From Miltoncostaea oceani (lineage in GTDB: Bacteria; Actinomycetota; Thermoleophilia; Miltoncostaeales; Miltoncostaeaceae): 64,000 nucleotides of DNA. The DNA is taken from NCBI RefSeq assembly GCF_018141545.1, contig NZ_CP064356.1, positions 1,116,001 through 1,180,000 on the forward strand. Reading direction: 5' to 3'. The notes below the pieces were generated by a model that searched no databases, had not been told where the DNA came from, and saw only the letters and a program-made list of their open reading frames with translations. This document shows positions 25,365-33,828 of the stretch, in pieces (within the stretch, counting starts at the first letter, position 1; each line of letters starts with the position of its first letter). Both the position numbers and the translations under genes were made by a program.

Positions 25365-25393
25365 GCCGCCGCCGGGGGTCACCCGGCGGCGGC
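25365..25393. terminator. Perfect 12-bp GC hairpin between convergent genes
   Basis: GCCGCCGCCGGG and its complement with a 5-base loop (GGTCA) lie just after the membrane protein stop and before the ferredoxin stop. No T-run, as is common in GC-rich actinobacteria. Confidence 0.7.
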
Positions 25394-25403
25394 GCGGTGC
25401 CTG

Positions 25404-25715
25404 CTAGGCCTTGCTGGCCAGGTAGTCGGCGACCATCTTCTCGCCGGCGGCGTGGCCGTCCTCGAAGTAGACCTTGTTGATCTCCTTGAAGACCTCCCAC
25501 TTCTCCGGGACGTCGTCCTCCGCCATGGTGGCGTCGACCGGGCACGCCTCGACGCATGCGTCGCAGTCGATGCACTCGGCGGGGTCGATGTAGAGCATCG
25601 TGGCCTCGTCGTGGTTCTCCTCACCCGCGGCGGGGTGGATGCAATCCACGGGACACACGTCGGCACAGGAGGTGTCCTTGGTGCCGATGCAGGGCTCTGT
25701 GATGACGTAGGCCAT
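25404..25715 (-). CDS. fdxA: 7Fe ferredoxin
   Basis: 103 residues, the FdxA length. Cysteine spacing fits a 3Fe-4S plus 4Fe-4S protein: C9, C17, C21 and C25 in PCIGTKDTSCADVCPVDC, then CIDCDACVEACP. The C-terminus (WEVFKEINKVYFEDG) matches FdxA-type extensions. It is an electron carrier, often for P450 or dehydrogenase partners; no partner gene is adjacent. Start ATG. It faces the Mrp gene from the other side of an 89-bp gap. Confidence 0.93.
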   Translation of the reverse strand: MAYVITEPCIGTKDTSCADVCPVDCIHPAAGEENHDEATMLYIDPAECIDCDACVEACPVDATMAEDDVPEKWEVFKEINKVYFEDGHAAGEKMVADYLASKA

Positions 25716-25804
25716 TCAGCGTTCCTCGGGCGTCGGGGACGACGGCGCCAGGAGTGGGATCGGGGGCGCCGCGCGAGGGGACGACTCTACCAGCGGCGGA
25801 CGAC

Positions 25805-26893
25805 TCAGGAAGGGCTGAGCGCGGGCCGGGGGACCGCCGCGACGATCGCGTCGGCCGCCTCCATCAGCGCGAGGGCCGCCGGGCTGCCGGGGTGGGCGGC
25901 CACCACGGGCAGGCCCCGGTCCCCCGCCTCGGCGACCGCCGGCTCCAGGGGGATCCGGCCGAGCAGCGGCACCCCGAGCTCGGCGGCGAGCAGCGCCCCG
26001 CCTCCCCCCGAGAAGACCTCGTACCGGGCTCCCGTGTCGGGCGCGACGAAGTAGCTCATGTTCTCGATCACGCCCGCCACCGGGAGGTTGACGCGGGAGG
26101 CCATGGCGGCGGCACGGCGCGCGACGCGCTGCGCGGCGAGCTGCGGGGTGGTGACGATCACGAACGACGACGTCGGCAGCAGGTTCGCGAGCGACAGGGC
26201 CACGTCGCCGGTGCCGGGGGGCAGGTCGACGAGCAGGTAGTCGGGGTCGTCCCACCAGACCTCGGTGATGAAGCTCGTGAGGGCCTTGTGGAGCATCGGC
26301 CCGCGCCAGATGACGGGGCTGTCCTCCTCGGTGAGGAAGCCGATCGACATCATCCGGACCCCGTGCGCCTCGACGGGCATCATCAGGTCGTCCACGGCGA
26401 CGGCGGGCCGGGTGACGCCCATCATGCGGGGGATCGAGTACCCGTAGACGTCGGCGTCGAGGAGCCCCACGGTGGCGCCCCGGCCGGCGAGGGCCATGGC
26501 GAGGTTCGCGGTGATGCTCGACTTGCCGACGCCGCCCTTGCCCGAGGCGATGCCGATGACGGTGGTGCGGCCGCCCTCCTGGAAGGGCGACGGCCGGTCC
26601 GGGCCGGTGAGGCCGGAGCGCAGGCGGTGCCGCTCCTCGTCGGTCATCGCGTCCATCGTGATCGACAGCGTCTCGACCCCGGCGAGGGGGGTGACGACCT
26701 CCGTCACGCGCCGCTGGATCTCGGCCTTCAGCGGGCAGCCCGCGATGGTGAGGCGGATCGCGATGTCCACGCGGCCGCCGCGGACGGTGACGTCGCCGAC
26801 CATGCCGAGGTCGACGATGCTGCGGTGCAGCTCGGGGTCGTGGACGTCGCGGAGGACGGCGAGGATCCCCTCGCGGGTCGGTGCGCCGCTCAC
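25805..26893 (-). CDS. Mrp/ApbC (NBP35)-type P-loop ATPase, DUF59 fusion
   Basis: 362 residues from a GTG overlapping the preceding stop. An N-terminal DUF59/MIP18 domain (about 6-85, LRDVHDPELHRSIVDLGMV and LTIAGCPLKAEI) precedes the Mrp ATPase: GKGGVGKSS (Walker A, about 115) and LVDLPPGTGD. These carry Fe-S clusters for transfer. In canonical members a CxxC lies in the segment ENMSYFVCPxCG; here the corresponding ENMSYFVAPDTG has neither cysteine, so the bridging cluster site looks missing. It is coupled to an MBL hydrolase. Confidence 0.88.
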   Translation of the reverse strand: MSGAPTREGILAVLRDVHDPELHRSIVDLGMVGDVTVRGGRVDIAIRLTIAGCPLKAEIQRRVTEVVTPLAGVETLSITMDAMTDEERHRLRSGLTGPDRPSPFQEGGRTTVIGIASGKGGVGKSSITANLAMALAGRGATVGLLDADVYGYSIPRMMGVTRPAVAVDDLMMPVEAHGVRMMSIGFLTEEDSPVIWRGPMLHKALTSFITEVWWDDPDYLLVDLPPGTGDVALSLANLLPTSSFVIVTTPQLAAQRVARRAAAMASRVNLPVAGVIENMSYFVAPDTGARYEVFSGGGGALLAAELGVPLLGRIPLEPAVAEAGDRGLPVVAAHPGSPAALALMEAADAIVAAVPRPALSPS

Positions 26894-27525
26894 ATGAACA
26901 TCCGCGCGTACGGCTCCGCGTCGGCCACCGTGACCGCCCACGGCCCGTGGCCGGGGTAGATGCGGGCGTCGCGGGGGACCTCGGCGAAGAACCGCTCGAG
27001 GCTCGCCAGCATCGCCCGGGGATCGCTCCGCGGGAAGTCGGTGCGGCCGACGCCCTGCGCGAAGACGAGGTCGCCGACGAGGGCCTCGCCCTCGGTCTCC
27101 TCCAGGGCGACCATGCAGCCGGGGGAGTGCCCCGGGGTCGCGATCAGGCGGAACCGCAACGCGCCCAGCTCCAGCACGTCGCCGTCCTCGAGGATCCGCG
27201 CGGGCGTGACGCCGGGGGTGGGCGGCGGGTTGCCGAACAGCGCCGGGTTGAAGGGCGCGGGCGCCGCCAGCCAGTCCTCGTCGCCGCGGCCGACCCACAC
27301 GGGCAGGCCGGTCTCGGCCCAGACGTGGTTCTCGACGACGTGGTCCCAGTGGCCGTGCGTGTCGAGCACGGCGACGGGCGTCACCTCGAGCCGCTCGAGC
27401 GTCTGCGCCACCCAGGCCGCGCTGCCGAGGGCGGGGTCGACGACCCATGCCGAGCCGCCCCGGTCGTCGGCGACGACGTAGGTGTTGGTGGCCACCGGGC
27501 CGAAGGTCCCTCCACGGATGATCAT
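26890..27525 (-). CDS. MBL-fold hydrolase, glyoxalase II-like
   Basis: 211 residues from ATG. The metallo-beta-lactamase motif is THGHWDHV (HxHxDH, with GH replacing the usual HxH spacing of DTHGHWDH), then TPGHSPG and LVGDLVF (with Asp), ending with a YPGHGP histidine. This fits the glyoxalase II/persulfide dioxygenase-like branch. The in-frame ORF is longer upstream but overlaps divergent coding sequence. Coupled by 4-bp overlap to mrp, which might link thiol metabolism and Fe-S assembly. Confidence 0.85.
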   Translation of the reverse strand: MIIRGGTFGPVATNTYVVADDRGGSAWVVDPALGSAAWVAQTLERLEVTPVAVLDTHGHWDHVVENHVWAETGLPVWVGRGDEDWLAAPAPFNPALFGNPPPTPGVTPARILEDGDVLELGALRFRLIATPGHSPGCMVALEETEGEALVGDLVFAQGVGRTDFPRSDPRAMLASLERFFAEVPRDARIYPGHGPWAVTVADAEPYARMFM

Positions 27526-27562
27526 CCCTGCGAGATTAGCGGCGGCCGCACCGGGAGGACGC

Positions 27563-28012
27563 ATGACGAGGATCGCGCTCGGCTCGGACGAGGTGACCCC
27601 GCTCACCGACGCGCTGGTCGCGGCGCTGCGCGCCGCGGGCCACGAGGTGACCCTGCACGGGCCGCCCGCCGGGGGCGGGGAGGAGTGGGTGGCGGCGAGC
27701 GCCGCGGTCGGCCGGGCCGTCGCGGCGGGCGAGGCCGAGCGGGGCGTCGTGTGCTGCTGGTCGGGGACGGGCGCGTCGATCGCCGCGAACAAGGTGCCCG
27801 GCGTGCGGGCCGCGTTGTGCGCCGACGCCGAGACCGCCCGGATGGCCCGCCGCTACAACGACGCGAACGTGCTCGCGTTGTCGCTGCGCCTGACGAGCCC
27901 GGCGGTGGGGGAGGAGATCCTCGCCGCCTTCCTCGCGTCGCCCGCGGGGGACGACGACTTCGACCGGCGCAACCTGGCGGAGCTGGAGCGGATGGAGCGG
28001 CCGGCCGGCTGA
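27563..28012 (+). CDS. RpiB/LacA/LacB-family sugar-phosphate isomerase-like protein
   Basis: 149 residues from ATG, with GGGAGGA about 5 bp before it. The family core is VVCCWSGTGASIAANKVPGVRAALC (in parts), where the active-site Cys of RpiB lies in xCGTG-type loops; here the loop is CCWSGTG. Then DAETARMARRYNDANVLALS. The first strands MTRIALGSDEVTPL resemble the substrate-binding start. Likely ribose-5-phosphate isomerase B or a related isomerase. Divergent from the MBL gene. Confidence 0.85.
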   Translation: MTRIALGSDEVTPLTDALVAALRAAGHEVTLHGPPAGGGEEWVAASAAVGRAVAAGEAERGVVCCWSGTGASIAANKVPGVRAALCADAETARMARRYNDANVLALSLRLTSPAVGEEILAAFLASPAGDDDFDRRNLAELERMERPAG

Positions 28013-28026
28013 GGCCCGCCCCGCGG

Positions 28027-28890
28027 TCAGCCGCCCGCGAACCCGCCGAGCTGGTCGAGGTCGAGCTCCTGGGCGTCGCGCGGCGCCTGGATGTCCACCG
28101 GCTCGCCGTACGCGGAGAGGTCGGCGGTGAGGTCGATGTCGAACGCGCCGACGCCGGCCTGCGGCCCCAGGGCGGAGCCGTCGCCGGTCAGCACGAGATG
28201 GATGCGGCGCGGCAGGAGGTCCTCGGTCCCGATCCAGGTCTCGAGGGTGCCCTCGGAGACGGCGGCGCGGGCCTGCTCCGGGGTGACGGTGCCGGTGCCG
28301 AGCAGCGGACCGAGGTCCGCGAGCGCCTCCGCCGGGTCGAGCTGCGAGGTCACCTTCACCGTCGGCGTCCCGTCGATGTCCTCGCGGGCGTCCTCGACGG
28401 GCTCGGTGGCCCAGCCGGTCAGGGTGGGGTAGAGGGCCCCGAGGTCGAGCAGCGCGACCTGCGCGGGCGGCAGGGCGACCCGGAAGTCCTGTCCCAGCAC
28501 CCCGACGTAGACCTCGTCGCCGACGCGGGTCAGGTTGCCCTGCAGCGTCGGCCCCGAGAGGGCGATGCGGGCGTCGATGGAGGCGCGGTCCGGCGGCTGC
28601 ACCGGGCCCTCGCCCGAGATGTCGAGGTCGCCGGCGAGCAGGGCGCCGCCCGGCACGGCCCCGGCGTCGGCCAGGTCGATCCCGCCGGCCGCCTCGATCG
28701 CGATGCGGAACGACTCGACGCCGGCGAACTCCTCGCCGCTGCGGTCCAGCAGCTGCTGGGCGGTCAGGTCGCCGGTGAGGTCCTCGCCGCCGCCGTCGCC
28801 GCCACCGCAGCCCGCGAGCAGCAGGGCACCCGCCACGGCGACGGCCGCGAGCAGCAGGCGGAGCGGCGCACGTCGGCTCGGGCGGGGCAT
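28027..28890 (-). CDS. LprG-like lipoprotein
   Basis: 287 residues from ATG. A signal peptide ends in a lipobox (LLLAGC, cysteine near residue 27), then a Gly-rich linker. The LprG/LppX-type pattern follows: AQQLLDRSGEEFAGVESFRIAIEA, LTRVGDEVYVGVLGQDF, and GTLETWIGTEDLLPRRIHLVL. Such actinobacterial lipoproteins carry lipids or glycolipids between membrane and cell wall. A leaderless start at the ATG is predicted from the -10 box; an upstream GTG exists by one codon. Confidence 0.85.
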   Translation of the reverse strand: MPRPSRRAPLRLLLAAVAVAGALLLAGCGGGDGGGEDLTGDLTAQQLLDRSGEEFAGVESFRIAIEAAGGIDLADAGAVPGGALLAGDLDISGEGPVQPPDRASIDARIALSGPTLQGNLTRVGDEVYVGVLGQDFRVALPPAQVALLDLGALYPTLTGWATEPVEDAREDIDGTPTVKVTSQLDPAEALADLGPLLGTGTVTPEQARAAVSEGTLETWIGTEDLLPRRIHLVLTGDGSALGPQAGVGAFDIDLTADLSAYGEPVDIQAPRDAQELDLDQLGGFAGG

Positions 28891-28896
28891 CACGGC

Positions 28897-28904
28897 GGTA
28901 TAGC
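28897..28904. promoter_or_regulatory. Overlapping divergent -10 boxes
   Basis: GGTATAGC holds TATAGC on the plus strand and TATACC on the minus strand. The minus-strand box places the transcript start at the lipoprotein ATG; the plus one starts about 28911. Confidence 0.5.
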
Positions 28905-28934
28905 ATGGCCGCCGATGCGGGGGCGAGCACGAAC

Positions 28935-29690
28935 GTGACGGACCCGTCGCTCGAGCTGGTGCCCCTCGGGATCGGCGCGGCCTACGCGCGGCCCGGCGAG
29001 GCGCAGAGCTGCCACCTGGTCCGCGCGGGCGGCCGGGCGCTCGTCGTGGACATGGGCGCCGGGGCCCTCAACCGGCTGATGGGCGTCATGGCGCCCGAGG
29101 ACCTGGAGGCCGTCGTCATCACCCACATGCACCCCGACCACTGCGTCGACCTGATGGCGCTGCGCGTCTACATGGCGTGGGGGCCGGGGGTGGGGCGCAC
29201 GCTCCGCGTCGCCGGCCCGCCCGGCCTGCGCGCGCGGCTGCAGGACTTCTCGGGGTCCGTCGGCTGGGACGCCCTCCACTTCGAGGACCTGCGCGCGGGG
29301 GAGGGCGAGATCGACCTCGGCGGGGGCCTCGTCGTGCGGCACCGGGAGGTCCCGCACCTGCCGCCGACGCACGCCGTGCGCGTCGACCACGGCGGCGCGT
29401 CGATCTGCCTCGGCGCCGACTGCGGCCCCAACGACGCGCTCCCCGAGCTGGCCCGCGACTGCGACCTGCTGGTCTGCGAGTGCACGTTCGGGGCGGAGGA
29501 GGTGCCCGACGGGCTGGCGCACCTCAACGGCCGCGGCGCCGGGGAGATGGCCGCACGGGCGGGCGCGGGACGGCTGGTGCTCGTGCACGGCCAGCCCGAG
29601 TACGACCGCGACGCGGCGGTCGCGCAGGCCGCGGAGGCCTTCGGCGGCCCGGTCGCGTGGGCCCGCGAGGGAGAGGCGGTCGCGGCGTGA
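28935..29690 (+). CDS. MBL-fold hydrolase, RNase Z/AtsA-like
   Basis: 251 residues from a GTG; the in-frame ATG ten codons upstream would lie directly behind the plus-strand -10 box and is probably not in the transcript. Motifs: ITHMHPDHCVDL (HxHxDH), HLPPTHAVRV and GADCGPND (Asp), then HLNGRGAGEMAARAGAGRLVLVHG. This is the elaC/ATS-like branch with a phosphodiesterase or arylsulfatase-type active site. It is coupled to the following membrane protein by a 4-bp overlap. Confidence 0.82.
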   Translation: MTDPSLELVPLGIGAAYARPGEAQSCHLVRAGGRALVVDMGAGALNRLMGVMAPEDLEAVVITHMHPDHCVDLMALRVYMAWGPGVGRTLRVAGPPGLRARLQDFSGSVGWDALHFEDLRAGEGEIDLGGGLVVRHREVPHLPPTHAVRVDHGGASICLGADCGPNDALPELARDCDLLVCECTFGAEEVPDGLAHLNGRGAGEMAARAGAGRLVLVHGQPEYDRDAAVAQAAEAFGGPVAWAREGEAVAA

Positions 29691-29974
29691 GCGTCCGCCG
29701 CCAGACGCCGCCGCCCCGGCCCACGACGCGGAGGGCCGTGATCATCTCGGTGCTCCTCAGCCTGCTGCTCCCGGGCCTCGGGCACGCCTACGCGTGGCGC
29801 CTCCCGCGGGCGCTGATCTGGTTCGCCGGCACCATCGTGATCGGCATCGTCATCGGCGGCGGGGAGGACGACACGGTGCTCGCGTTCTCGATGGGCGCCG
29901 TCATCGCGGTGCTCGCCGCGATCGACATCGCCCTGTTGATGTGGCTCGAGCGGACGCCCCCGCGGGCCCTGTGA
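29687..29974 (+). CDS. Small membrane protein
   Basis: 95 residues from GTG (GTGA overlap). A basic, Pro-rich head (RRQTPPPRPTTRR), then three helical hydrophobic segments (VIISVLLSLLLPGLGHAYAW, LIWFAGTIVIGIVIG, VIAVLAAIDIALLMW) resembling the TM2-domain-like LLSLLLPGLGH signature. Function unknown; the PGLGHAY segment is typical of small TM2-like proteins. Confidence 0.7.
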   Translation: MSVRRQTPPPRPTTRRAVIISVLLSLLLPGLGHAYAWRLPRALIWFAGTIVIGIVIGGGEDDTVLAFSMGAVIAVLAAIDIALLMWLERTPPRAL

Positions 29975-29997
29975 GCGGCCCGGCCGGACGCGATCAC

Positions 29998-30037
29998 TAA
30001 ACTGGCCGGGATGCCGACCCTCACGCCACTCCCGTGA
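29998..30037 (+). promoter_or_regulatory. Sigma-factor promoter and leader mini-ORF
   Basis: TAAACT predicts transcription from about 30010, one base before an ATG. That ATG opens an eight-codon ORF (MPTLTPLP) whose TGA overlaps the GTG start of the sigma gene as GTGA. No ribosome site precedes the GTG, so coupling through the mini-ORF is likely. Confidence 0.5.
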
Positions 30038-30852
30038 CCTGGGACGCGTTCCGCCGCGGAAACGCCGGCGCCGCCCAGGGCGAGGAGGAGCTGCGGATGC
30101 TGTGGAAGCGCTACAAGGAGCGCGACGACAGCCAGGCGAAGGACCGCCTCATCCTCACCTTCGCCCCGCTGGTGAAGTACGTCGCGGGCCGCATGAACAG
30201 CCACCTGCCCGCGCACGTCGAGGAGACCGACCTCATCTCGTACGGCCTCCTCGGCCTGATCGGCGCCGTGGAGCGCTTCGACCCGGGCCGCCAGGTCAAG
30301 TTCGAGACGTACGCGGTGGCGCGCATCAAGGGCTCGATCATCGACGAGCTCCGCTCCCTCGACTGGGTGCCGCGCTCGGTGCGGGCCCGCTCCCGCGAGA
30401 TCGAGCGCAAGTCGGCCGAGCTGGAGCACCGGCTGCAGCGCGCGCCGACCGACGAGGAGCTGGCCGCGGCGCTCGGGATGGAGCTCGAGGAGTTCCAGGC
30501 CGCGATCACCCAGATCTCCAACTCCTCGATCGTCGCGCTGGACGAGACGTGGAGCGTGTCGTCGGGCGGTGAGCCCCTCTCACTGATCGACACGATCAGC
30601 GACTCGCGCGTCACCAACCCCGCCGACCTGCTCGACGTGACGGTGCTCCGCGACACCCTCGCCGACGCGATCGCCCGCCTCCCCGAGCGCGAGAAGATCG
30701 TGGTCGCGCTCTACTACTACGACGGCCTCACCCTGCGGCAGATCGGCGACGTCCTGGGCGTCACCGAGAGCCGGGTCAGCCAGCTCCACACCAAGGCGAT
30801 CCTGCGCCTGAAGGGGCGCCTGCAGGGTGACGGGGAGGTTGACCAGGACTGA
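30034..30852 (+). CDS. whiG: FliA/WhiG-family sigma factor
   Basis: 272 residues from GTG. Region 2 (LILTFAPLVKYVAGRMN, DLISYGLLGLIGAVERFDPGRQVKFETYAVARIKGSIIDELR, in parts, about 40-110), region 3 (APTDEELAAALGMELEEF) and region 4 with a helix-turn-helix (ERLPEREKIVVALYYYDGLTLRQIGDVLGVTESRVSQLH, about 215-253). The VARIKGSIIDELRSLDWVPRSVR segment is characteristic of the sigma-28/WhiG branch. WhiG drives sporulation genes in streptomycetes, FliA motility; no flagellar gene is nearby. The symbol is by similarity. Confidence 0.85.
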   Translation: MTWDAFRRGNAGAAQGEEELRMLWKRYKERDDSQAKDRLILTFAPLVKYVAGRMNSHLPAHVEETDLISYGLLGLIGAVERFDPGRQVKFETYAVARIKGSIIDELRSLDWVPRSVRARSREIERKSAELEHRLQRAPTDEELAAALGMELEEFQAAITQISNSSIVALDETWSVSSGGEPLSLIDTISDSRVTNPADLLDVTVLRDTLADAIARLPEREKIVVALYYYDGLTLRQIGDVLGVTESRVSQLHTKAILRLKGRLQGDGEVDQD

Positions 30853-30902
30853 TCGCTGGCGGAGGATGCGGCTCCCGGCCTTGTAGTGAAAGGCACAAGC
30901 TG

Positions 30903-32969
30903 ATGGCGCATCCCGATCCTGCCCAGCTTCGGAACGTCGCGGTGCTCGGGCATCGCGGCAGCGGCAAGACGAGCCTGGTCGAGGCCATGCTCCACGCCGC
31001 CGGCGCGACGAACCGGCGCGGACGCGTCGCGGACGGCACCACCGTCTGCGACCCCGACCCCGACGAGCACCGCCGCGGCATGTCGATCTCGGCTTCTCTC
31101 TGCCACCTGACGTGGAAGGGGGTCAAGGTCAACCTGGTCGACACGCCGGGCGACGCATCCTTCCAGGGCGACACCATCGCGGCGATGCGGGCGGTCGACG
31201 CGGTGCTGATGGTCGTGAACGGGACGGCGGGGGTGGAGGTCCAGACCGAGCGCCTGTGGGCGCGGGCCGTGGCGCAGGGGCTGCCGCGCGCCGCGGTCGT
31301 GAACATGCTCGACCGGGAGCGGGCCGACTTCGACGCCGCGCTCGCCTCCCTGACGGCGATGGCCCCCGGCACCGTCGCGATCCAGCTCCCCCTCGGGTCG
31401 GAGTCGGGTTTCCGCGGCGTCGTGAACCTGGTCTCGATGACCGCCACGACGTACGCCGACGGCGCCCTCGACGGGGTGACCGGCCCCATCCCCGACGAGG
31501 TGGCGGGCCCGGCGCAGGCCGCCCGGGAGCACCTGATCGACGTCGTCGCCGAGAAGGACGACGCGCTGATCGAGAAGTACCTCGAGGGCGAGGAGATCAC
31601 GACCGGGGAGCTGATCGGGGCGATCCTCAGCGGGGTGGCGGAGGGGCGCATCGCCCCCGTGGTGTGCGCGGCGGGCGACCCGGGGATCGGCATCGACCGG
31701 CTCCTCGACCTCGTCACCGAGGCGCTGCCGTCGCCGGTGACCGCCGGGGTGCGGGGGGCGCGGGACCCGGCGACGGGGGAGCCGGTGGCGCTGGCGGTGT
31801 CGGAGGACGGACCCGCGGTCGCGGTGTGCGTGAAGACCGTCGCCGACCAGTTCAGCGGCCGCATCAGCCTGCTGCGGGTGCTGACCGGGGTCCTCGCGTC
31901 CGACGGGCACGCCACCGTCGCCGGGTCGGGGGCGAAGGAGCGCGTCGGGCAGCTGTTCACCCTCCAGGGCAAGGAGCACGTCCCCCTCGCGGAGATCGGC
32001 CCCGGCGACATCGGCGCGGTGGCGAAGCTGAAGGAGGTCCGCACCGGCGACGTGCTCACCACCGGCGACGTGCCGGTCGCGTTCGCGCCGCTGGAGCTGC
32101 CGCCGCCGGTGATGAGCTTCGCGGTGACGGCCCACGTCGCCGGCGAGGAGGACAAGCTCAACGCGGCGCTGCGGCGGATGCGCGACGAGGACCCGACGAT
32201 CGACGTCCACCACGACGAGCAGACCGGGGACCTCATCCTGGCGGGGCTCTCCCAGATGCACGTGGAGGTCGTTGCCGAGCGGATCGACCGCCGGTTCGGC
32301 GTCGCGATGGACCTCGCGCCCCCGCACGTGCCGTACCGCGAGACGATCACCGGCCAGGCGGAGGCGGAGGGCAAGCACAAGAAGCAGAGCGGCGGCCGGG
32401 GGCAGTACGCCGACTGCTGGCTGCGGGTCGAGCCGCTCCCGCGGGGCGGGGGGTTCGAGTTCGTCGACAAGGTCGTCGGCGGGGCGGTGCCGCGGGCGTT
32501 CATCCCGGCGGTGGAGAAGGGCGTCGCGGAGGCGCTGCAGCGGGGCGAGCTCGCCGGCTACCCGGTGGTGGACGTGCGGGTCACGCTCTATGACGGCAAG
32601 CACCACCCGGTCGACTCGTCGGAGATGGCGTTCAAGATCGCCGGCTCCCTCGGCGTGCGGGCGGCGATCGCGGCGGCGCGGCCGGTGCTGCTGGAGCCGG
32701 TGATGCGGGTCGAGATCACGGTGCCGGCGGAGAACGTCGGCGACGTGATGGGCGACCTCAGCTCCCGCCGGGGGCACCCCCTCGGGATGGAGGCGCGCGG
32801 CCACGACGAGGTGGTGCGGGCCGAGGTCCCGATGTCGGAGATGCTCGAGTACGCCCCCGACCTGCGCGCCATGACCGGGGGCCGCGGCGACTACACGATG
32901 GAGTTCGACCACTACGCGCAGGTGCCGGCGCACCTCGCGCGGAAGGCGGCCGAGGAGGCCGTCGCCTGA
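30903..32969 (+). CDS. EF-G-like GTPase (FusA2 type)
   Basis: 688 residues from ATG. GTPase motifs: P-loop GHRGSGKT (about 17-24), G2 RRGMSISAS, G3 DTPGD, and G4 as NMLD instead of the usual NKxD. Domains II to V follow, with SQMHVEVVAERIDRRFG, ITGQAEAEGKHKKQSGGRGQYADCW (in parts) and a C-terminal PEYAPDLRAMTGGRGDYTMEF-type block with the family GxGxYTM motif. Actinobacteria keep an EF-G paralogue with such differences; it may act in ribosome recycling or stress. Not the main elongation factor gene, since rpsL/rpsG/tufA are not adjacent. Confidence 0.85.
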   Translation: MAHPDPAQLRNVAVLGHRGSGKTSLVEAMLHAAGATNRRGRVADGTTVCDPDPDEHRRGMSISASLCHLTWKGVKVNLVDTPGDASFQGDTIAAMRAVDAVLMVVNGTAGVEVQTERLWARAVAQGLPRAAVVNMLDRERADFDAALASLTAMAPGTVAIQLPLGSESGFRGVVNLVSMTATTYADGALDGVTGPIPDEVAGPAQAAREHLIDVVAEKDDALIEKYLEGEEITTGELIGAILSGVAEGRIAPVVCAAGDPGIGIDRLLDLVTEALPSPVTAGVRGARDPATGEPVALAVSEDGPAVAVCVKTVADQFSGRISLLRVLTGVLASDGHATVAGSGAKERVGQLFTLQGKEHVPLAEIGPGDIGAVAKLKEVRTGDVLTTGDVPVAFAPLELPPPVMSFAVTAHVAGEEDKLNAALRRMRDEDPTIDVHHDEQTGDLILAGLSQMHVEVVAERIDRRFGVAMDLAPPHVPYRETITGQAEAEGKHKKQSGGRGQYADCWLRVEPLPRGGGFEFVDKVVGGAVPRAFIPAVEKGVAEALQRGELAGYPVVDVRVTLYDGKHHPVDSSEMAFKIAGSLGVRAAIAAARPVLLEPVMRVEITVPAENVGDVMGDLSSRRGHPLGMEARGHDEVVRAEVPMSEMLEYAPDLRAMTGGRGDYTMEFDHYAQVPAHLARKAAEEAVA

Positions 32970-32999
32970 CGGGCCCCTCACGGGGTCGCCCCGAGCGCC

Positions 33000-33005
33000 T
33001 ACGAT
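33000..33005 (+). promoter_or_regulatory. -10 box for the NIF3 gene (leaderless)
   Basis: TACGAT occupies positions -12 to -7 before the ATG, so the transcript should start at the ATG. Confidence 0.5.
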
Positions 33006-33011
33006 GCGCCG

Positions 33012-33791
33012 ATGCTCGTCGCCCACCTCGTCGCCGCGGTGGAGCGCCTCGCCCCGACGGCGCTCGCCGAGGACTGGGACAACGTCGGCCTGCTGGTCGG
33101 GCGCCACAACCAGCCGCTGCGCGGGGTGATGGTCGCGCTGGACCTCCGCGACGAGGTGCTGGGGGAGGCGCGCGAGCACGGCTGCGACGCGGTGCTCACC
33201 CACCACCCGCCGATCTTCCCGAGCCTCTCTGCGGTGACCGACCACGGCGCCGCGGGGGAGCTGGTGCTCCGCGCCGCGGAGGACCGGGTGGCGATCATCG
33301 CGGCCCACACCAACCTCGACGCGGCACGGGGCGGCCTGAACGACGTGATGTGCGAGGTCCTCGGCATCGGCCCCGCGGCGCCGCTGCGGCCCGACGCGGG
33401 GGACCCGGACGCGGGGCTGGGGCGCATCGGCGCGGTCCGGCCGTGCAACCTGTCCGCCCTCGTCGCGCGGGTCGCCGCGGGCTTCGGCGGCGAGGTCACG
33501 TACGCCGGCGACCCCTGGACCCGCCTGGAGCGCGTCGCGTGCTGCACCGGGTCGGGCGCGTCGATGATCGAGGACGCCCGCGCCGGCGGCGCCGACGCCT
33601 TCGTCACGAGCGACCTCAAGTACCACGACGCGGACCGGGCGGAGGGCCTCCCCCTCGTGCACCTGCCCCACGCCCGCGCCGAGCGCGTCGCGCTGAAGCG
33701 GTGGACGAAGCAGCTCGAACGGGCGCTCGCGCCCGAGGGCGTCGAGGTCCGCTTCGCCGAGGCCGACACCGACCCGTGGCAGAACGCCTGA
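33012..33791 (+). CDS. NIF3-family dinuclear metal-centre protein
   Basis: 259 residues from ATG. NIF3/YbgI signatures: AEDWDNVGLLVGRHNQPLRGVMVALDL near the N-terminus, the metal-binding DAVLTHHPPIFPS (about 63-75), HTNLDAARGGLND, and the C-terminal FVTSDLKYHDADRA with SDLKYHD. Such proteins bind two metals and are distant from GTP cyclohydrolase I FolE2-like enzymes, with no agreed function. A predicted leaderless start supports the ATG. Confidence 0.9.
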   Translation: MLVAHLVAAVERLAPTALAEDWDNVGLLVGRHNQPLRGVMVALDLRDEVLGEAREHGCDAVLTHHPPIFPSLSAVTDHGAAGELVLRAAEDRVAIIAAHTNLDAARGGLNDVMCEVLGIGPAAPLRPDAGDPDAGLGRIGAVRPCNLSALVARVAAGFGGEVTYAGDPWTRLERVACCTGSGASMIEDARAGGADAFVTSDLKYHDADRAEGLPLVHLPHARAERVALKRWTKQLERALAPEGVEVRFAEADTDPWQNA

Positions 33792-33792
33792 C

Positions 33793-33812
33793 GGACGTCC
33801 CCCGGGGCGTCC
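33793..33812 (+). terminator. GC hairpin after NIF3
   Basis: GGACGTCCCC and CGGGGCGTCC pair with two mismatches immediately after the stop codon. Confidence 0.5.
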
Positions 33813-33828
33813 CGCGACCCCGCGGCGA

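Noticed and set aside
30717-33671. 984-codon minus-strand frame
   Set aside because: Antisense to the sigma, EF-G and NIF3 genes, with His/Arg/Asp-rich shadow composition.
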